Assembly: GCF_007995085.1 (NCBI RefSeq) | Contig: NZ_VOQS01000005.1 | Coordinates: 868,001 to 932,000 of the forward strand | Source of the DNA: Paraburkholderia azotifigens | GTDB lineage: Bacteria > Pseudomonadota > Gammaproteobacteria > Burkholderiales > Burkholderiaceae | Length of the DNA stretch: 64,000 bases | Reading direction: 5' to 3' | In this document: positions 1 through 10,038 of the stretch, piece after piece | How the letters are laid out: each line of letters begins with the position of its first letter | Position numbering within the stretch: the first letter of the stretch is position 1 | Translations under genes and position numbers: made by a program | Notes under the pieces: generated by a model | What the model was told of the DNA's origin: nothing | Seen by the model: only the letters and a program-made list of their open reading frames with translations | Databases searched by the model: none

Positions 1-1527
1 CGGCGCTTCTCGAGGTTGGGCCAATAGCTCGCGTAGCGCACCTTTGAGTACTTTGCCGTTGCTGTTCTTCGGTAACGCTTCGACGAACAGATAGGCCTTT
101 GGTCGCTTGAACCGGGCGATGCTGCGCAGGCACCACTGGTCTAGCTCGGACGTGGTCACTTGCGTCCGGGTCTTCCGCACGACGACGGCCACCACTTCTT
201 CCCCCCAATCGGGGTGGCCGCGGCCGAGCACGGAGACTTCCGCCACCGCGGGATGCGTGAGCAGCGCGTCCTCAACCTCGCGCGGGTAGATGTTGGCACC
301 ACCGCTGATGATCGTGTCCTTGCTGCGGTCCTTGAGGGTGAGCAGGCCACGCTCGTCCAGGCACCCGACATCGCCTGTGTGCAGCCAGCCGTTGCGCAGC
401 GTCGCTGCAGTGGCCTGCGGGTTGTTCCAGTAACCTTGCATGACGGTGGGGCCGCGCACCAGCACCTCGCCGATTTCGCCCACTGGCAGCGCGTGGTCTT
501 CGGGATCGGCGATGCAGATATCCACGCCAGGCACGGCACGCCCGACCGAAGCCAGCGCCTTGCGGTCGCCAGCGGCATGGGCGCTGGCAATGTCGGCGGG
601 CGCCTGGGCGGTGATTGTCATCGGGCTTTCGCCTTGGCCGTAGATCTGGGCGATCCTGGGGCCCAGGCAGTTGAGTGCGGCAAGTTCATCCTCGACGTAG
701 AGGGGCGCACCGCCGCAGACGACGACCTTGAGATTGGAGAGCTCGACCCCGGTCCGGTGCGTGTACTCAACGAAACGATTGAGCATTGTTGGCGCCGCAA
801 AAAAGCTCGGGCGGTGGTGCTTGGCGACGAGGCTGGCTACCTCGGCAGCATCGAATCCGCCCGAAGCTGGAATCACTTGGCTCGCGCCTTCGGCAATGTG
901 CGGGATCATGTAGAGCCCGGATCCGTGGGACATCGGCGCAGCATGAATGAGGCTGTCGCCTGCGACGATTCGGGAGACAGCGCTGGAATAGGCCCGGGAC
1001 ATGGCGGCCAGATTGTCATGCGTGAGCATGACGCCTTTTGGCTTGCCCGTCGTGCCGCTGGTATAGAACAACCACGCCAGGGCATCCCCGGCGACATTGG
1101 CCAGCGGCATGCCCGGTGCCGCGAAGAGGGCGTGGTAGTCGGTGGAGCCGACCACGATGGTCCTGAAGCCGGGCGCGGCCCCGATATCGGTGGCAAGGCA
1201 GAGGCGGGCACCGCTGTCCTGCAAGATGTCGTCGATTTCCCGCGGGTGCAGCTTGGCATTGACCGGTACCGCGCACAGGCCCGCATGCCAGATGCCGTAC
1301 AGCAGCTCGACGTATTGCGGGCAATTCTTCATGACGAGCGCCACCCGGTCGCCGGCCTGTAGTCCGACCCAATTACGCAGGCTGCCGGCGCAACGCGCGA
1401 CGCGGTCGGCAAGTTTCGCGAACGTACGGAGGGGCTCTGTGCCGAGGAACAGAGCCGTCCGGCCGGGATGAGCGCTGGCGGTACGGACTAGCGTGTGGGC
1501 GAGGTTGAGGTCCATTCTGGTTTCCAT
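1..1527 (-). CDS. AMP-forming acyl-CoA ligase (partial, 3' end outside window)
   Basis: ANL-superfamily ligase that would activate a carboxylate to its CoA thioester through an acyl-AMP. Translation from the start reads METRMDLNLAHTLVR. It shows the P-loop YTSGTTGKPKG, the GWLHTGDVG motif, the hinge region DRSKDTIISGGANIYP, and near the left edge the C-terminal lysine loop NSNGKVLKG. At least 509 codons are open with no stop, so only the last residues are missing. ATG at 1527 or the in-frame ATG at 1515 could be the start. It lies 71 bp downstream of acxC in the same direction. Acetone carboxylase makes acetoacetate, which must be activated, so acetoacetate is the likely substrate; that is inference from position. 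Confidence 0.85.
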   Translation of the reverse strand, partial: METRMDLNLAHTLVRTASAHPGRTALFLGTEPLRTFAKLADRVARCAGSLRNWVGLQAGDRVALVMKNCPQYVELLYGIWHAGLCAVPVNAKLHPREIDDILQDSGARLCLATDIGAAPGFRTIVVGSTDYHALFAAPGMPLANVAGDALAWLFYTSGTTGKPKGVMLTHDNLAAMSRAYSSAVSRIVAGDSLIHAAPMSHGSGLYMIPHIAEGASQVIPASGGFDAAEVASLVAKHHRPSFFAAPTMLNRFVEYTHRTGVELSNLKVVVCGGAPLYVEDELAALNCLGPRIAQIYGQGESPMTITAQAPADIASAHAAGDRKALASVGRAVPGVDICIADPEDHALPVGEIGEVLVRGPTVMQGYWNNPQATAATLRNGWLHTGDVGCLDERGLLTLKDRSKDTIISGGANIYPREVEDALLTHPAVAEVSVLGRGHPDWGEEVVAVVVRKTRTQVTTSELDQWCLRSIARFKRPKAYLFVEALPKNSNGKVLKGALRELLAQPREAP

Positions 1528-1598
1528 GTCAGGCGCAGGGAAGCATATGTCGCGGAGGGGGCAGGCAATGTCTGCCCCTCCGCTTAAGCCGCCGCCCG

Positions 1599-2108
1599 TC
1601 AGTCCTGGGCGCGTTCTGGCACCGGTAGCTGCACCCATTCCTTATAGAAGGCATCGATGTCCGGCTCGAAGTCGTGGATCACGGGATACCATGGGGTGGG
1701 CGCCTCGACATCATGCATGGTGCCGCACGCCGGGCAGTAGTACTCGCGATAGACCTGCCACTGGGTGTCCGGGGCCATCAGCTTCGGATAGACCTCGGTC
1801 ATCGCCTCTTCAGTGTCGCGCACGTAGATCGCGGCATGCAGTTTCCAGTTCTCGCGGTAGTCGCAGAACTCGTGGCCGCAGTCACACTTGACCACCCACT
1901 TCTTGCTCCTGGCCGCTTGCACGATGTGCAGGTGCGGGCCGAGTGGCAGCACGATGCGGTCCGCGAAGCTGACCTTGGCCTGCAGGGCCGCCAGATACTG
2001 TTCGAACCGGCTCTCATCCTTTGGCATCGAGAGCATGCGGAACGTGGTTTCCCAGTCAAGGGAGCCTTCGACGAGGTGCGCGACCTGTTCGTTGGTGTAG
2101 GCTGACAT
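1599..2108 (-). CDS. acxC: Acetone carboxylase gamma subunit
   Basis: Small subunit of the ATP-dependent acetone carboxylase (alpha2 beta2 gamma2), which converts acetone and bicarbonate to acetoacetate. The 169-residue product has the usual length. It carries two cysteine-containing patches, CDCGHEFCDYRENWKLH near residue 74 and YYCPACGTMHDVEAP near residue 124, which suggest a metal site. It is the third gene of the acxABC operon, with a 23-bp gap from acxB. The frame is intact, unlike the two genes before it. Confidence 0.93.
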   Translation of the reverse strand: MSAYTNEQVAHLVEGSLDWETTFRMLSMPKDESRFEQYLAALQAKVSFADRIVLPLGPHLHIVQAARSKKWVVKCDCGHEFCDYRENWKLHAAIYVRDTEEAMTEVYPKLMAPDTQWQVYREYYCPACGTMHDVEAPTPWYPVIHDFEPDIDAFYKEWVQLPVPERAQD

Positions 2109-2131
2109 TTTGCAACTCCTGGATAAGGTGA

Positions 2132-4455
2132 TTACTCTTCGACCTGGACGACGGTGGTGACGTCGGGCAGCAGGGAGAGATCCATACGGTGCTTTGCGCC
2201 GTAGGACGGTACGCCCAGTTCTTCCTCACGCAACTGCCAGTCCGCGGGCAGGCTCCAGAACTGCTTGAATTCCCGCGTGAACTTCTCGGAAAGGGCGAAG
2301 CTGGTCGCGAACATGTGCTGCACCTGGACGGACGCGTGCTTGTTGAGGATGCGTTCGCGCTCTTCCTTCATCCATTCGCGCGTCGGCAGGGCTCGAGCCA
2401 GGCGCTCCTTGCGGACCTCGGCACGGCGGGACTGGGTCCTGGCGACATCCACCGTGAACACGCCCTTGCCGTCCTGGGTGAAGACGGCGCCATAGACCTT
2501 CTGCGCGTATTCCGGCAGCAGGAACTTCTGATTGAGGTCCGCTTCGATGGCCTTCGGGTCCCGGTCGAGCGGGTCGCCAAAGCCGGGGCCGCCACGCAGG
2601 TAGTTCAGGTAAAGGTCATGGTTGGCATAGCAGTCCTCAGTCGTGATGCACTGCTTGTCGCGCTTGACTACGGCGGTGGCGTCGATGTGGCGCTCGAAGT
2701 CGGGGTTGCTCGGGTCGATGTCGCCGCCCAGGGGTAACGAGTCACCGATGGCGATGCGCTGGTCAAGGCCCGTCTTGTGCGCCTCAAAGCGATAGCCAGT
2801 GGCGGAGGGATAGCCGCCCATCATGCCCCAGTCGCTGTTCATCAAGCCATTGCCCATGAAGAACATGGTCCAGTCCTGCGCGTTCCACACCATGCGCAGC
2901 GTCTCGAACCCGCAGCCGCCGCGGTACTTGCCGTAGCCGCCGGAATTGGCCTTGACGTTGCGGCCGAGGTAGAGCAGCGGTTCGGCCATCTCCCAGATCT
3001 CGATGTCGCCCATGTCGCCTTCGGGGTTCCAGATGGCAGCGGCGTGGTTGAGGCCATCCTTGACGGCGCAGGCGCCGGTGCCGCAGGAACTGGCCTCGAA
3101 GCTGTTGACCGCGTGAATCTCGCCGTCCTGGTTGATGCCCCCCCTTGCAGCCAGTTGGAGGTGTTGGCGTTGCCGGCGTTGACTTCCTCCAGATAGCCGC
3201 GGCTGAAGTAGGACTGGGACAGGCCGCGCCACAGCGCCGCCCAGCCCGAGACCAGGAAGTGCCAGGCGTATGCGTGGCCGGTGCGACGGTCATCCGGGTT
3301 GCACCACGTGCCCTTTGGCAGTCGGAACTCGGTGGCGAAGTAGGCACCGTCGTTGATGCGTTGGGTGGGCACCAGTGTCTGGCACATCATCACCCAGATG
3401 CCAGAAGTAAATGCCACCTGGTGGGCATTGAAAGTGTGCCAGCCCCAGCGGCTTGCACCCTCGAAGTCGAGGCGCCACTTGCCGTCGGCCTTGATGGTCA
3501 TCTCCACCGGCGAATGCATGATGGAGTCGAGCTTGGCGAAGGCGTTGGAGACCTGCACATCCTCGTGCTTGTACGGCACGTCGACAAAGGAGACCTTGCG
3601 GTACTTACCGGGCAGGGTCATCGCCTTGATGCGGCTCTGCAGGCCTCGGCGGCCTTCTTCAATGACCTCATAGGCGAACTTCTCGTAGGCCTCGATGCCG
3701 TCTGCGCGAATCACCTCTTCCACCAGATCGCGGATCATGTGGCAGCCGGCGATGCGGGTTTTCTCGTCGAGGATCCAGTACTTGGGCGTGCGCACCGAGC
3801 GTTGCGACTCATGCAGCCAGTCGCGCAGCGGCTCGTCGTTGATACCGGTCTTGCGGCAGGTGATCATGTAGCCGTCGCCGAAGCGCTGAGTCTGGCCTGT
3901 GGACATAGAGCCCGGCGTCACTGAGCCGGTGTCGATGACGTGGGTGACGCCGCCGACCCAGCCGATCAGCTTGCCCTCCCAGAAGATCGGCACGATGGTG
4001 GCGATGTCGCAGGGGTGGACGTTGCCGATGGCGCAGTCGTTGTTGGTGAACATGTCCCCGGGGTTGATGCCGGGGTTGGCTTCCCAGTTGTTCTCGATCA
4101 TGTACTTGATCGCTGCGCCCATCGTGCCGACGTGAATGATGATGCCGGTCGAGGTCAGCACGCAGTCACCCACGGCGTTGTAGAGCGTGAAGCAGAGTTC
4201 GCCTTCCTGCTCGACGATGGGACTGGCGGCGATCTTCTTCGCGGTTTCGCGGGCATGCACGAGGCCTCCGCGCAGCTTGGAGAACAGCTTTTCATAGCCG
4301 ATCGGATCGCTGTCCCGGAACTCCAGTTTGCTGAGGCCGTTGTAGTGGCCGGAAGCCTGGGTGCGCGCGATGATCGCGTCGCGGAACTCCTTGAGGGTCT
4401 CGCCGTTCTTCAACAGGTTACCAAGACCCACTTCCTTGTTGTGCATGATGTTCAT
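2132..4455 (-). pseudogene. acxB: Acetone carboxylase alpha subunit, interrupted by a one-base frame break
   Basis: HyuB (hydantoinase B) family subunit of acetone carboxylase. The N-terminal part reads in one frame from ATG 4455 (MNIMHNKEVGLGNLLKNG) to about 3145. The rest continues in another frame (GINQDGEIHAVNSFEASSCG) to the stop at 2132. The break sits in a run of seven C at 3138-3144. One more C would restore LQGGGINQDG and give a single protein of about 774 residues, the normal family length. Either the strain has lost the gene by a homopolymer slip or the assembly dropped a base. The near-perfect family match on both sides favours a recent slip or a sequencing error over old decay. 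Confidence 0.9.
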
Positions 4456-4466
4456 GGCGTGTCTCC

Positions 4467-6610
4467 TTACTTCACTTCTTTGAGATGGAACAGGCGGTGC
4501 TTATCGATCGTGGTCTCGAAGCCTTCCGGCACCACAAAGGTGGTGGCATCGGATTCGATGATGGCGGGGCCTACGATGTGGTTGCCGGCCTTGAGCGATT
4601 CCATTTTCCAGAGCGCGGCATCTACCCACTTTTTGTGGCGATAGAAGGGGCGTGTACCCAGATAGGCTTGCTTGGGCGGCGTCGGTCCGGCGTCCGCGTC
4701 TTCCGGCAGCACCGGCTTTTGGGTCACCACCATGCCGCGCAGGATGGCACCGGTGATGGAGAAACCCAGTTCCGGCGAGCGTGCCGAGTTGGCGTACACG
4801 CGGCCATACGTGGTCTCGAAAGCTTCGACGATCTGGTCCCAGTCGGCAGCGCTGGCCGCGCTGGTCACGGGCGAGACGATTTCCAGGTCATTGAGCTGGC
4901 CCATGTACTGCATCTTGTAGCCGGGGATGAGCAGCACATCCTCGGGCTTGTAGCCATTGAGCACGAACTCGTCGATCACCTTCACGGCCAGTTCGGACCA
5001 GGCCTCCTGCAGGGACTGGCAGGCAGCTGCCTTGTGGGCGTCGGGCGCATGCTGGGTCACGCCCAGGTCCACCGACTTGTCATAGCGGTACTCGAAGTCG
5101 GCACAGGCGCAACCAAAGGCTGAGAAGCCGGCTGCCCAGGCGGGTACCACCACGTCCTTGAAGCCCACGCCTTCGGTGTAGCCGTAGGTGTGGACCGGAC
5201 CGGCACCGCCGTAGGAGAAGCAGGTGAAGTCGGCCGGGTTGTAGCCCTTGGCGCTGATGTTGGCGCGCAGGTATTCCGACAGCGTCAGGTCCAGCAACTC
5301 GATCACACCCGCCGCCGCGTCTTCCACCGACAGGCCCAGCGGATCGGCGATCTGCGCTTTGATGTGGTCGCGGGCACGCTGCACGTCGAGCTTGATGGCG
5401 CCGCCCAGGAAGTTGTCGGGGTTGAGGTAGCCCAGCACCACGTGGCAGTCCGACACCGACACCGTATCCAGGCCGCTCTCGGGCCAGCAGGTGCCGACGC
5501 GGTAGCCGGCACTGTCGGGGCCAAGCTTTATGGACTTGCTGTAGGGGTCCAGGCGCACGAAACTGCCGGCGCCCGCGCCGACGGAATCCATGGCCACCAG
5601 GGGCAGGGAGAGGACCAGGCGGGCCATATCCGGGTCCGATTTGATGGCGAAGTTGCCCTTGGTAATCAACGCCACGTCGAAGCTGGTGCCGCCGATATCA
5701 GAGCAGGCAATGTTCTCGTCGCCCAGGGCCTCACCCAGCAGCTTGGAGCCGATCACGCCGCCGATCGGGCCGGAAACGATCGTACGCGCGAGCTCCTTGG
5801 CCTTCCAGCTGATGGTGCCGCCGTGAGTAGCCATCACGCGCAGATCGAACTTGGCCCGTGCTTCCTGAAGCGGTCGCTGACTTTCTTCAACGTCTGGCGC
5901 GAAGGTTCCGCGCCGTATGCCTCCAGGATGGTGGTGTTCATCCGGTGGCTCTCCTTGCGCGACGGGTAGTAGTCCACCGAGGCGAATACCGGGATATCCG
6001 CCTTCAGCTTCTTCAGCTCCTCGCGCACAATGTCACGGGCACGTTGCTCGCTGGTTTCGTTCTTGTGGGATTGCAGCAGGCAAATGACGATGGCTTGCGA
6101 GCCGGCTTCCACCAGTTCCCGTGTAGCCCGCCGGACTTCGTCTTCACGCAGGGGGATCACCACCTTTCCCTGTACGTCGGTGCGCTCGGTGACGCCACGC
6201 GTGCGCGAGACCGGCACCAGGGGCTCGTCGTAGCGATGGGTGTTCAGGTGGATGCGGTCTTCCAGGGCATAACCCAGGTAGCTCTGCAGCGCGCGGCCCA
6301 TCGAATGGATCTGCTCGAAGCCGCGGTTGCAGATCAGGCCAACGGCAAGGCCCTTACGCATGAGGATGCGGTTGAGCATGGCCGTACCGGAATAGACGCA
6401 GGTCACCAGTTCCGGATAGACGTCGTCCACGGTCCGGTCCCAGTGGGCAAGGGCATCTTCGGAAGAGTTGTAGATGGCAAGGGACTCATCACCGGGATTG
6501 CTTTGCGCCTTGCCGACCACAAAACGGCCATCCGAGCGCACGAAGAAGGTGTCGGTCATCGTGCCGCCGGCATCGATGCCCATCACCTGTACGGTGGACT
6601 GGGGTTGCAT
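4467..6610 (-). pseudogene. acxA: Acetone carboxylase beta subunit, interrupted by a one-base frame break
   Basis: HyuA (hydantoinase A) family subunit with an ASKHA-type ATP fold, responsible for phosphorylating acetone and bicarbonate. ATG 6610 (MQPQSTVQVMGIDAGGTMTD) has an AGGAGG ribosome site 4 bases upstream. The phosphate loop GIDAGGTMTDTF is at residues 11-22. The first frame stops near 5834 after FRKHGPSS. The second frame continues as EARAKFDLRVMATHGGTISW and holds the second nucleotide motif ACSDIGGTSFDVALI. The break maps to about 5867, where CTGAAG seems to stand for CTGGAAG. Restored, the protein would be about 715 residues, as expected. First gene of the operon. Confidence 0.9.
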
Positions 6611-6663
6611 ATTGCCTCCTATGTTTGATGTAGTCGTAGTGGGAGATCCCACATACCACCTAT

Positions 6664-6680
6664 TGCAGAGGGCATGCCAG
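6664..6680 (-). promoter_or_regulatory. Sigma-54 (-24/-12) promoter for acxABC
   Basis: On the minus strand this reads CTGGCATGCCCTCTGCA against the consensus YTGGCACGN4TTGCW. GG and GC are exactly 10 bases apart and only two consensus positions differ. It lies about 55 bp before the acxA start. The divergent neighbour is a sigma-54 activator, so the pairing makes functional sense. Confidence 0.75.
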
Positions 6681-6779
6681 TGGTGGCCATCACTTGGTCC
6701 CACGCTTGATAAGAGAATCAAATCAATGCGTTGCGGGCGTTCGTTTTCCGCATCGCCGGTCCAAATGGGCTGTCGACGG

Positions 6780-6825
6780 TGTCCGGATTCCTGACGCCCG
6801 CGCAGCGGTGTCCTGGATTCGGACA
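6780..6825. promoter_or_regulatory. Two upstream activator sites for acxABC
   Basis: Two palindromic sites share TGTCC-N7-GGACA. The left one (6780-6796, TGTCCGGATTCCTGACG) is imperfect. The right one (6809-6825, TGTCCTGGATTCGGACA) has both half-sites intact. Their centres are 29 bp apart, about three helical turns, and they sit 115-160 bp upstream of the sigma-54 promoter. This is the classic place for enhancer binding by a sigma-54 activator. The same motif recurs before acxR. Confidence 0.7.
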
Positions 6826-6826
6826 C

Positions 6827-7299
6827 TCACGAACAGATGGACCAACTTGTGATCGCAAGCTGTCTGACGGTATTGACTACGGCTGCCATGAGATGATCAG
6901 TTATCCAGAATTTCCAGGCATTGATTTGGTCACTGCGGCTCTCGCCGTACAGGCACCACGTGCAGAAGTGCTCGCAGTTATTGGAAACCAGCCGATAGCG
7001 ATCCTCGCCGAGGCGCGAGTAGGCCCGACGGATGGCTTTCAAGCCCGCGAACCTTGCGTCAGGGCTTTGCCTGATCCAGACCGGATGCCCATGTGCGAAC
7101 GCTGCGAGCGAGACCTCCTGCACCGGGCCGCAACGCAGTGACCGCGACAGTCCTGCGTAGTGCACGACCTTGCCGCCCCCGCGTAGAGACCATGATGCGT
7201 GTACCCAAATCGACCGGTTACGAGATGGGTGCCGATTGTCAGATCCGCGCCGGTAAGGGTCTCGACGACCGGGCGCCTCGTCCTCGTTGAATCGTTCAT
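6827..7299 (-). pseudogene. LRAT-domain (NlpC/P60-like) protein, one-base frame break
   Basis: Lecithin:retinol-acyltransferase-type fold. The first frame (ATG 7299, MNDSTRTRRPVVETLTGADL) shows GTHLVTGRFGYTHHGLYAG, including the family histidine. The second frame continues GGKVVHYAGLSRSLRCGPVQEV and ends with the hallmark SNNCEHFCTWCLYGESRSDQ, which has the catalytic Cys of NCEHF. The break lies in a run of five C at 7176-7180, where six would join the frames. Restored length is about 157 residues. Bacterial LRAT proteins have little-known roles, possibly lipid acyl transfer. Its stop codon abuts the acx activator sites. Confidence 0.7.
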
Positions 7300-7548
7300 G
7301 GTCTCCACCGCATTGCGCTGCCTTTCGCACAAGACCAGGGCATAGGGTGTGCCATCGCCACCAGCGATCGGCGGAGCGGAGCTTTCCGCCCGTGTTGAGG
7401 CTCGGGAGGAAAGCGCCGTGCTCACTTCCATCATTCGGGACCGCGCGGATGTCGCGATGCACCGGACCCGGGGCCTTTCAGTCCATCCGGCAACGCTGAA
7501 AGGCGTTGGCGAATTCAACGCGATCTTCTTCCTGAACCCCGCTTTCGC

Positions 7549-7595
7549 TGTCCGGAATCCGGACGTCCAATGCAAAAGTGTCCGGATTCCGGACG
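7549..7595. promoter_or_regulatory. Two near-perfect activator palindromes upstream of acxR
   Basis: TGTCCGGAATCCGGACG (7549-7565) and TGTCCGGATTCCGGACG (7579-7595) both contain a perfect 15-bp palindrome and are centred 30 bp apart. They match the two weaker copies before acxA. They lie about 110-150 bp before the acxR start, so AcxR may also control its own gene. Confidence 0.7.
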
Positions 7596-7661
7596 CCTTC
7601 ACGCGCTTGCTGCAGAGCACAATATCTTGATTTGAAACGGTTTTATTGACTTTGCCAGGGT

Positions 7662-7678
7662 GAGGGGCTACGGTTGCT
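7662..7678 (+). promoter_or_regulatory. Possible weak sigma-54 promoter for acxR
   Basis: GG at 7664-7665 and GC at 7676-7677 in GAGGGGCTACGGTTGCT have the required 10-base spacing, and the -12 element TTGCT is good. The -24 element (AGGGGC for TGGCAC) is poor. The activator palindromes upstream make autoregulation plausible, but the match alone is weak. Confidence 0.25.
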
Positions 7679-7702
7679 GCAGTCAAAGGAGAGTGACCTC
7701 AC

Positions 7703-9709
7703 ATGCCGTTTTCTCAATCCGGCGTCCTGGTTCCCCGCAGCAGCGACGATCCTGTCGTGGCCTCCGCCTGGGAGCGTTTTCTTCAGCATCAGCCCCTGGC
7801 GGGGGAAGGTGTGCGCGGCGTCGTCCTGGCTTCATGGCAGCGGTGCCGTTCCGAGGCCGTTGATCCTGCCAGGCACTCCGCACCGGGGGCAGAGGCCGAG
7901 CGTGTCCGCCAGATCCAATGGCAGAACAGGGATCTGTGTGGTGCCGCGCGTCCGGCACTCGATGGCCTGCGCGATATCCTGCGGGAATGCGGCACCCTCA
8001 TCATGCTCAGCGACCCGGGCGGCACCATTCTCCAACTTAATGGCGAGACCAAGGCCCGCAGCGTTGGCGAGAAGATCAACCTCGCCTCAGGGGGCTGCTG
8101 GAATGAAGACGTCATCGGCACCAATGCCATTGGCACCGCAATCGCCACTGGCGCTCCGGTCCAGATCCATGCCAGCGAGCATTTCTGCCTGGACGTCAAG
8201 CGCTGGACCTGCGCTGCTGCGCCTGTTCTTGACCCCTTTACTCGCACCCTGCTAGGCGTGGTCGATGTCTCGGGCGTCAAGGAGACGTTCCATGGCCACA
8301 CGCTGGGATTGGTGGTGGCCGCTGCACGGCAGATCGAAGGCGAGCTGGCGCGCCGCGACGTCGCACTCCACGAGCGGCTGCTGGCCAGCGCCATTGATCA
8401 TTTCATCCGCTATGCCAGCGACTACGTTGTGCTTGTCGACGGTCGCGGGCGCATTGTCCGCACGTCCGTAAATGCGCAGGCGGCCAGAGAGATGCATGAC
8501 GTGCGTTTGCCGCTTCTGCAGATTGGCAACCAGGTGCCAGGACTCAACCTCGCACTGTCCGACGTTGACCGTTGCTGCCAACGCACGGAATGGTTGCGCC
8601 CCGAATGGCTGCACCCAGTGAAGGACCGTGACGCTACGCTGGGTACGATGCTCGTGATTCCGCTTGGGGCGCAAAGGAATCGAACCACCATATCGCCGCT
8701 GCCCAAGGCTGCGACGAAACTGGCGGGAAACGATCCTTTCAGCGAAATCATTGGCGCAAGCGAGGTTCTGGCGGCGACCAAGGCACGCGCTCGCCGCATT
8801 GCCCCGCTCGATCTGCCAGTACTGCTCCTGGGCGAGACGGGAGCCGGGAAGGAACTCTTCGCCCGGGCGCTGCATCGAGCGGGTACCCGCGTCGAGGCCC
8901 CCTTCGTTGCCGTCAATTGCGGCGCCTTGACCCGTGAGCTCCTGGCCAGCGAACTCTTCGGCTATAACGAGGGCGCTTTTACCGGTGCGCGTCGCGGTGG
9001 CCTTCCGGGCAAGTTCGAGCAGGCCGATGGCGGCACACTGTTCCTGGATGAAATCGGCGAGATGCCGCTCGACATGCAGCCCCACCTGTTGCGTGTGCTG
9101 CAGGATGGGGTCGTAGTCCGTCTTGGCGATACCCGCGAGCGGCATGTTTCGGTGCGCGTCATCGCAGCCACTAACCGTGATCTGCAGAATGAGAGCGCCG
9201 CCGGACGCTTCCGCGAAGACCTGTACCACCGCCTCTGCGCGGTCATCCTTCAACTGCCGCCGCTGCGCGACCGGCCGGGTGACATCGAGGCAATCGTCGA
9301 GCATCTCAACGGCAAGCTCGCACGCAAGTATGGCTGTGCGCCCAAGCAGCTTGAACCAGCCGTGTACCAGGCGCTTCTGAGCTATCGTTGGCCGGGCAAC
9401 ATACGCGAACTGCAGAATGCGTTCGAGGTGATGTTCGCGCTGAGCGAAGGCGACGTTATCGATCTTTCTTTGTTGCCCCCGTCCATCGCGCAGGCCAGGA
9501 GTTCACTTCCCATATCAACTTCAGCGTCAATGCCTGCTTCATTCGGCCGTCTCGACGAAATGGAGAGACAAGCCATACTCGGTGCGATCGCGAGTGCCCA
9601 TGGAAATGTTTCGATGGCTGCCCGAACACTTGGAATTTCGAGGAGTACGCTTTATGTCAAGCTGGCCACGATTCGGGCTCAGCCTGGCAATTCAGGCTCC
9701 GGCATCTAG
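7703..9709 (+). CDS. acxR: Sigma-54-dependent activator of acetone catabolism (AcoR/AcxR type)
   Basis: Enhancer-binding protein of 668 residues that would open sigma-54 promoters in response to acetone or a related ketone or alcohol. An N-terminal GAF-like sensor region covers about residues 80-220 (motif [12 protein letters not shown]). The AAA+ domain covers about 335-570, with Walker A GETGAGKE, the sigma-54 contact loop GAFTGA and Walker [13 protein letters not shown]. The end (about 615-660) is a Fis-type helix-turn-helix ([17 protein letters not shown]). It is divergent from acxABC, with paired palindromic sites before both units. The frame is intact even though its target genes are broken. 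Confidence 0.92.
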   Translation: MPFSQSGVLVPRSSDDPVVASAWERFLQHQPLAGEGVRGVVLASWQRCRSEAVDPARHSAPGAEAERVRQIQWQNRDLCGAARPALDGLRDILRECGTLIMLSDPGGTILQLNGETKARSVGEKINLASGGCWNEDVIGTNAIGTAIATGAPVQIHASEHFCLDVKRWTCAAAPVLDPFTRTLLGVVDVSGVKETFHGHTLGLVVAAARQIEGELARRDVALHERLLASAIDHFIRYASDYVVLVDGRGRIVRTSVNAQAAREMHDVRLPLLQIGNQVPGLNLALSDVDRCCQRTEWLRPEWLHPVKDRDATLGTMLVIPLGAQRNRTTISPLPKAATKLAGNDPFSEIIGASEVLAATKARARRIAPLDLPVLLLGETGAGKELFARALHRAGTRVEAPFVAVNCGALTRELLASELFGYNEGAFTGARRGGLPGKFEQADGGTLFLDEIGEMPLDMQPHLLRVLQDGVVVRLGDTRERHVSVRVIAATNRDLQNESAAGRFREDLYHRLCAVILQLPPLRDRPGDIEAIVEHLNGKLARKYGCAPKQLEPAVYQALLSYRWPGNIRELQNAFEVMFALSEGDVIDLSLLPPSIAQARSSLPISTSASMPASFGRLDEMERQAILGAIASAHGNVSMAARTLGISRSTLYVKLATIRAQPGNSGSGI

Positions 9710-9853
9710 AGGGATTGCGCGCTTACGATTGCCTGCCAGATTTCGGTGCTCCGCGGAGCAGGTTGCAGAGTCTCGAATGCATAGACATTCCGACGCTGTA
9801 GTCCAGTCTTTCTTTCGAAGACCAGATTTGGTTCTCCTGCGCGAGCCTGATGG

Positions 9854-10038
9854 TCATGCCTGAGGCGGGTCTCGGCGGCTATCCGAAGGGCGAAATTTTC
9901 GGCACCCGTCTGGGTTACCGGCTGTGAAGGCCATAAAGCCTTCGCGCGGTACTAGCAGATCGCCGCGCGACTTCAGTTGTTTCGCGGCAGCCACGAAATT
10001 CCGAATATCCTCTTCGCAATCGTGCGCAAGGTTGGCAC
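9854..10038 (-). pseudogene. Unrecognised gene fragment cut by the ISKra4-type element
   Basis: Reading leftward from the element edge gives an open frame: ANLAHDCEEDIRNFVAAAKQ, then LKSRGDLLVPREGFMAF, down to a TGA at 9854. It has no start inside the window on this side, because the insertion element begins at 10039. I do not recognise the family. The bases from 9710 to 9853 show nothing else. Confidence 0.3.

Noticed and set aside
160..1362. 400-codon plus-strand frame opposite the acyl-CoA ligase
   Set aside because: The minus strand carries clear ligase motifs across the same bases; the plus frame has none.
3145..3924. Plus-strand frame opposite acxB
   Set aside because: Shadow of the acxB frame with no domain or ribosome site.
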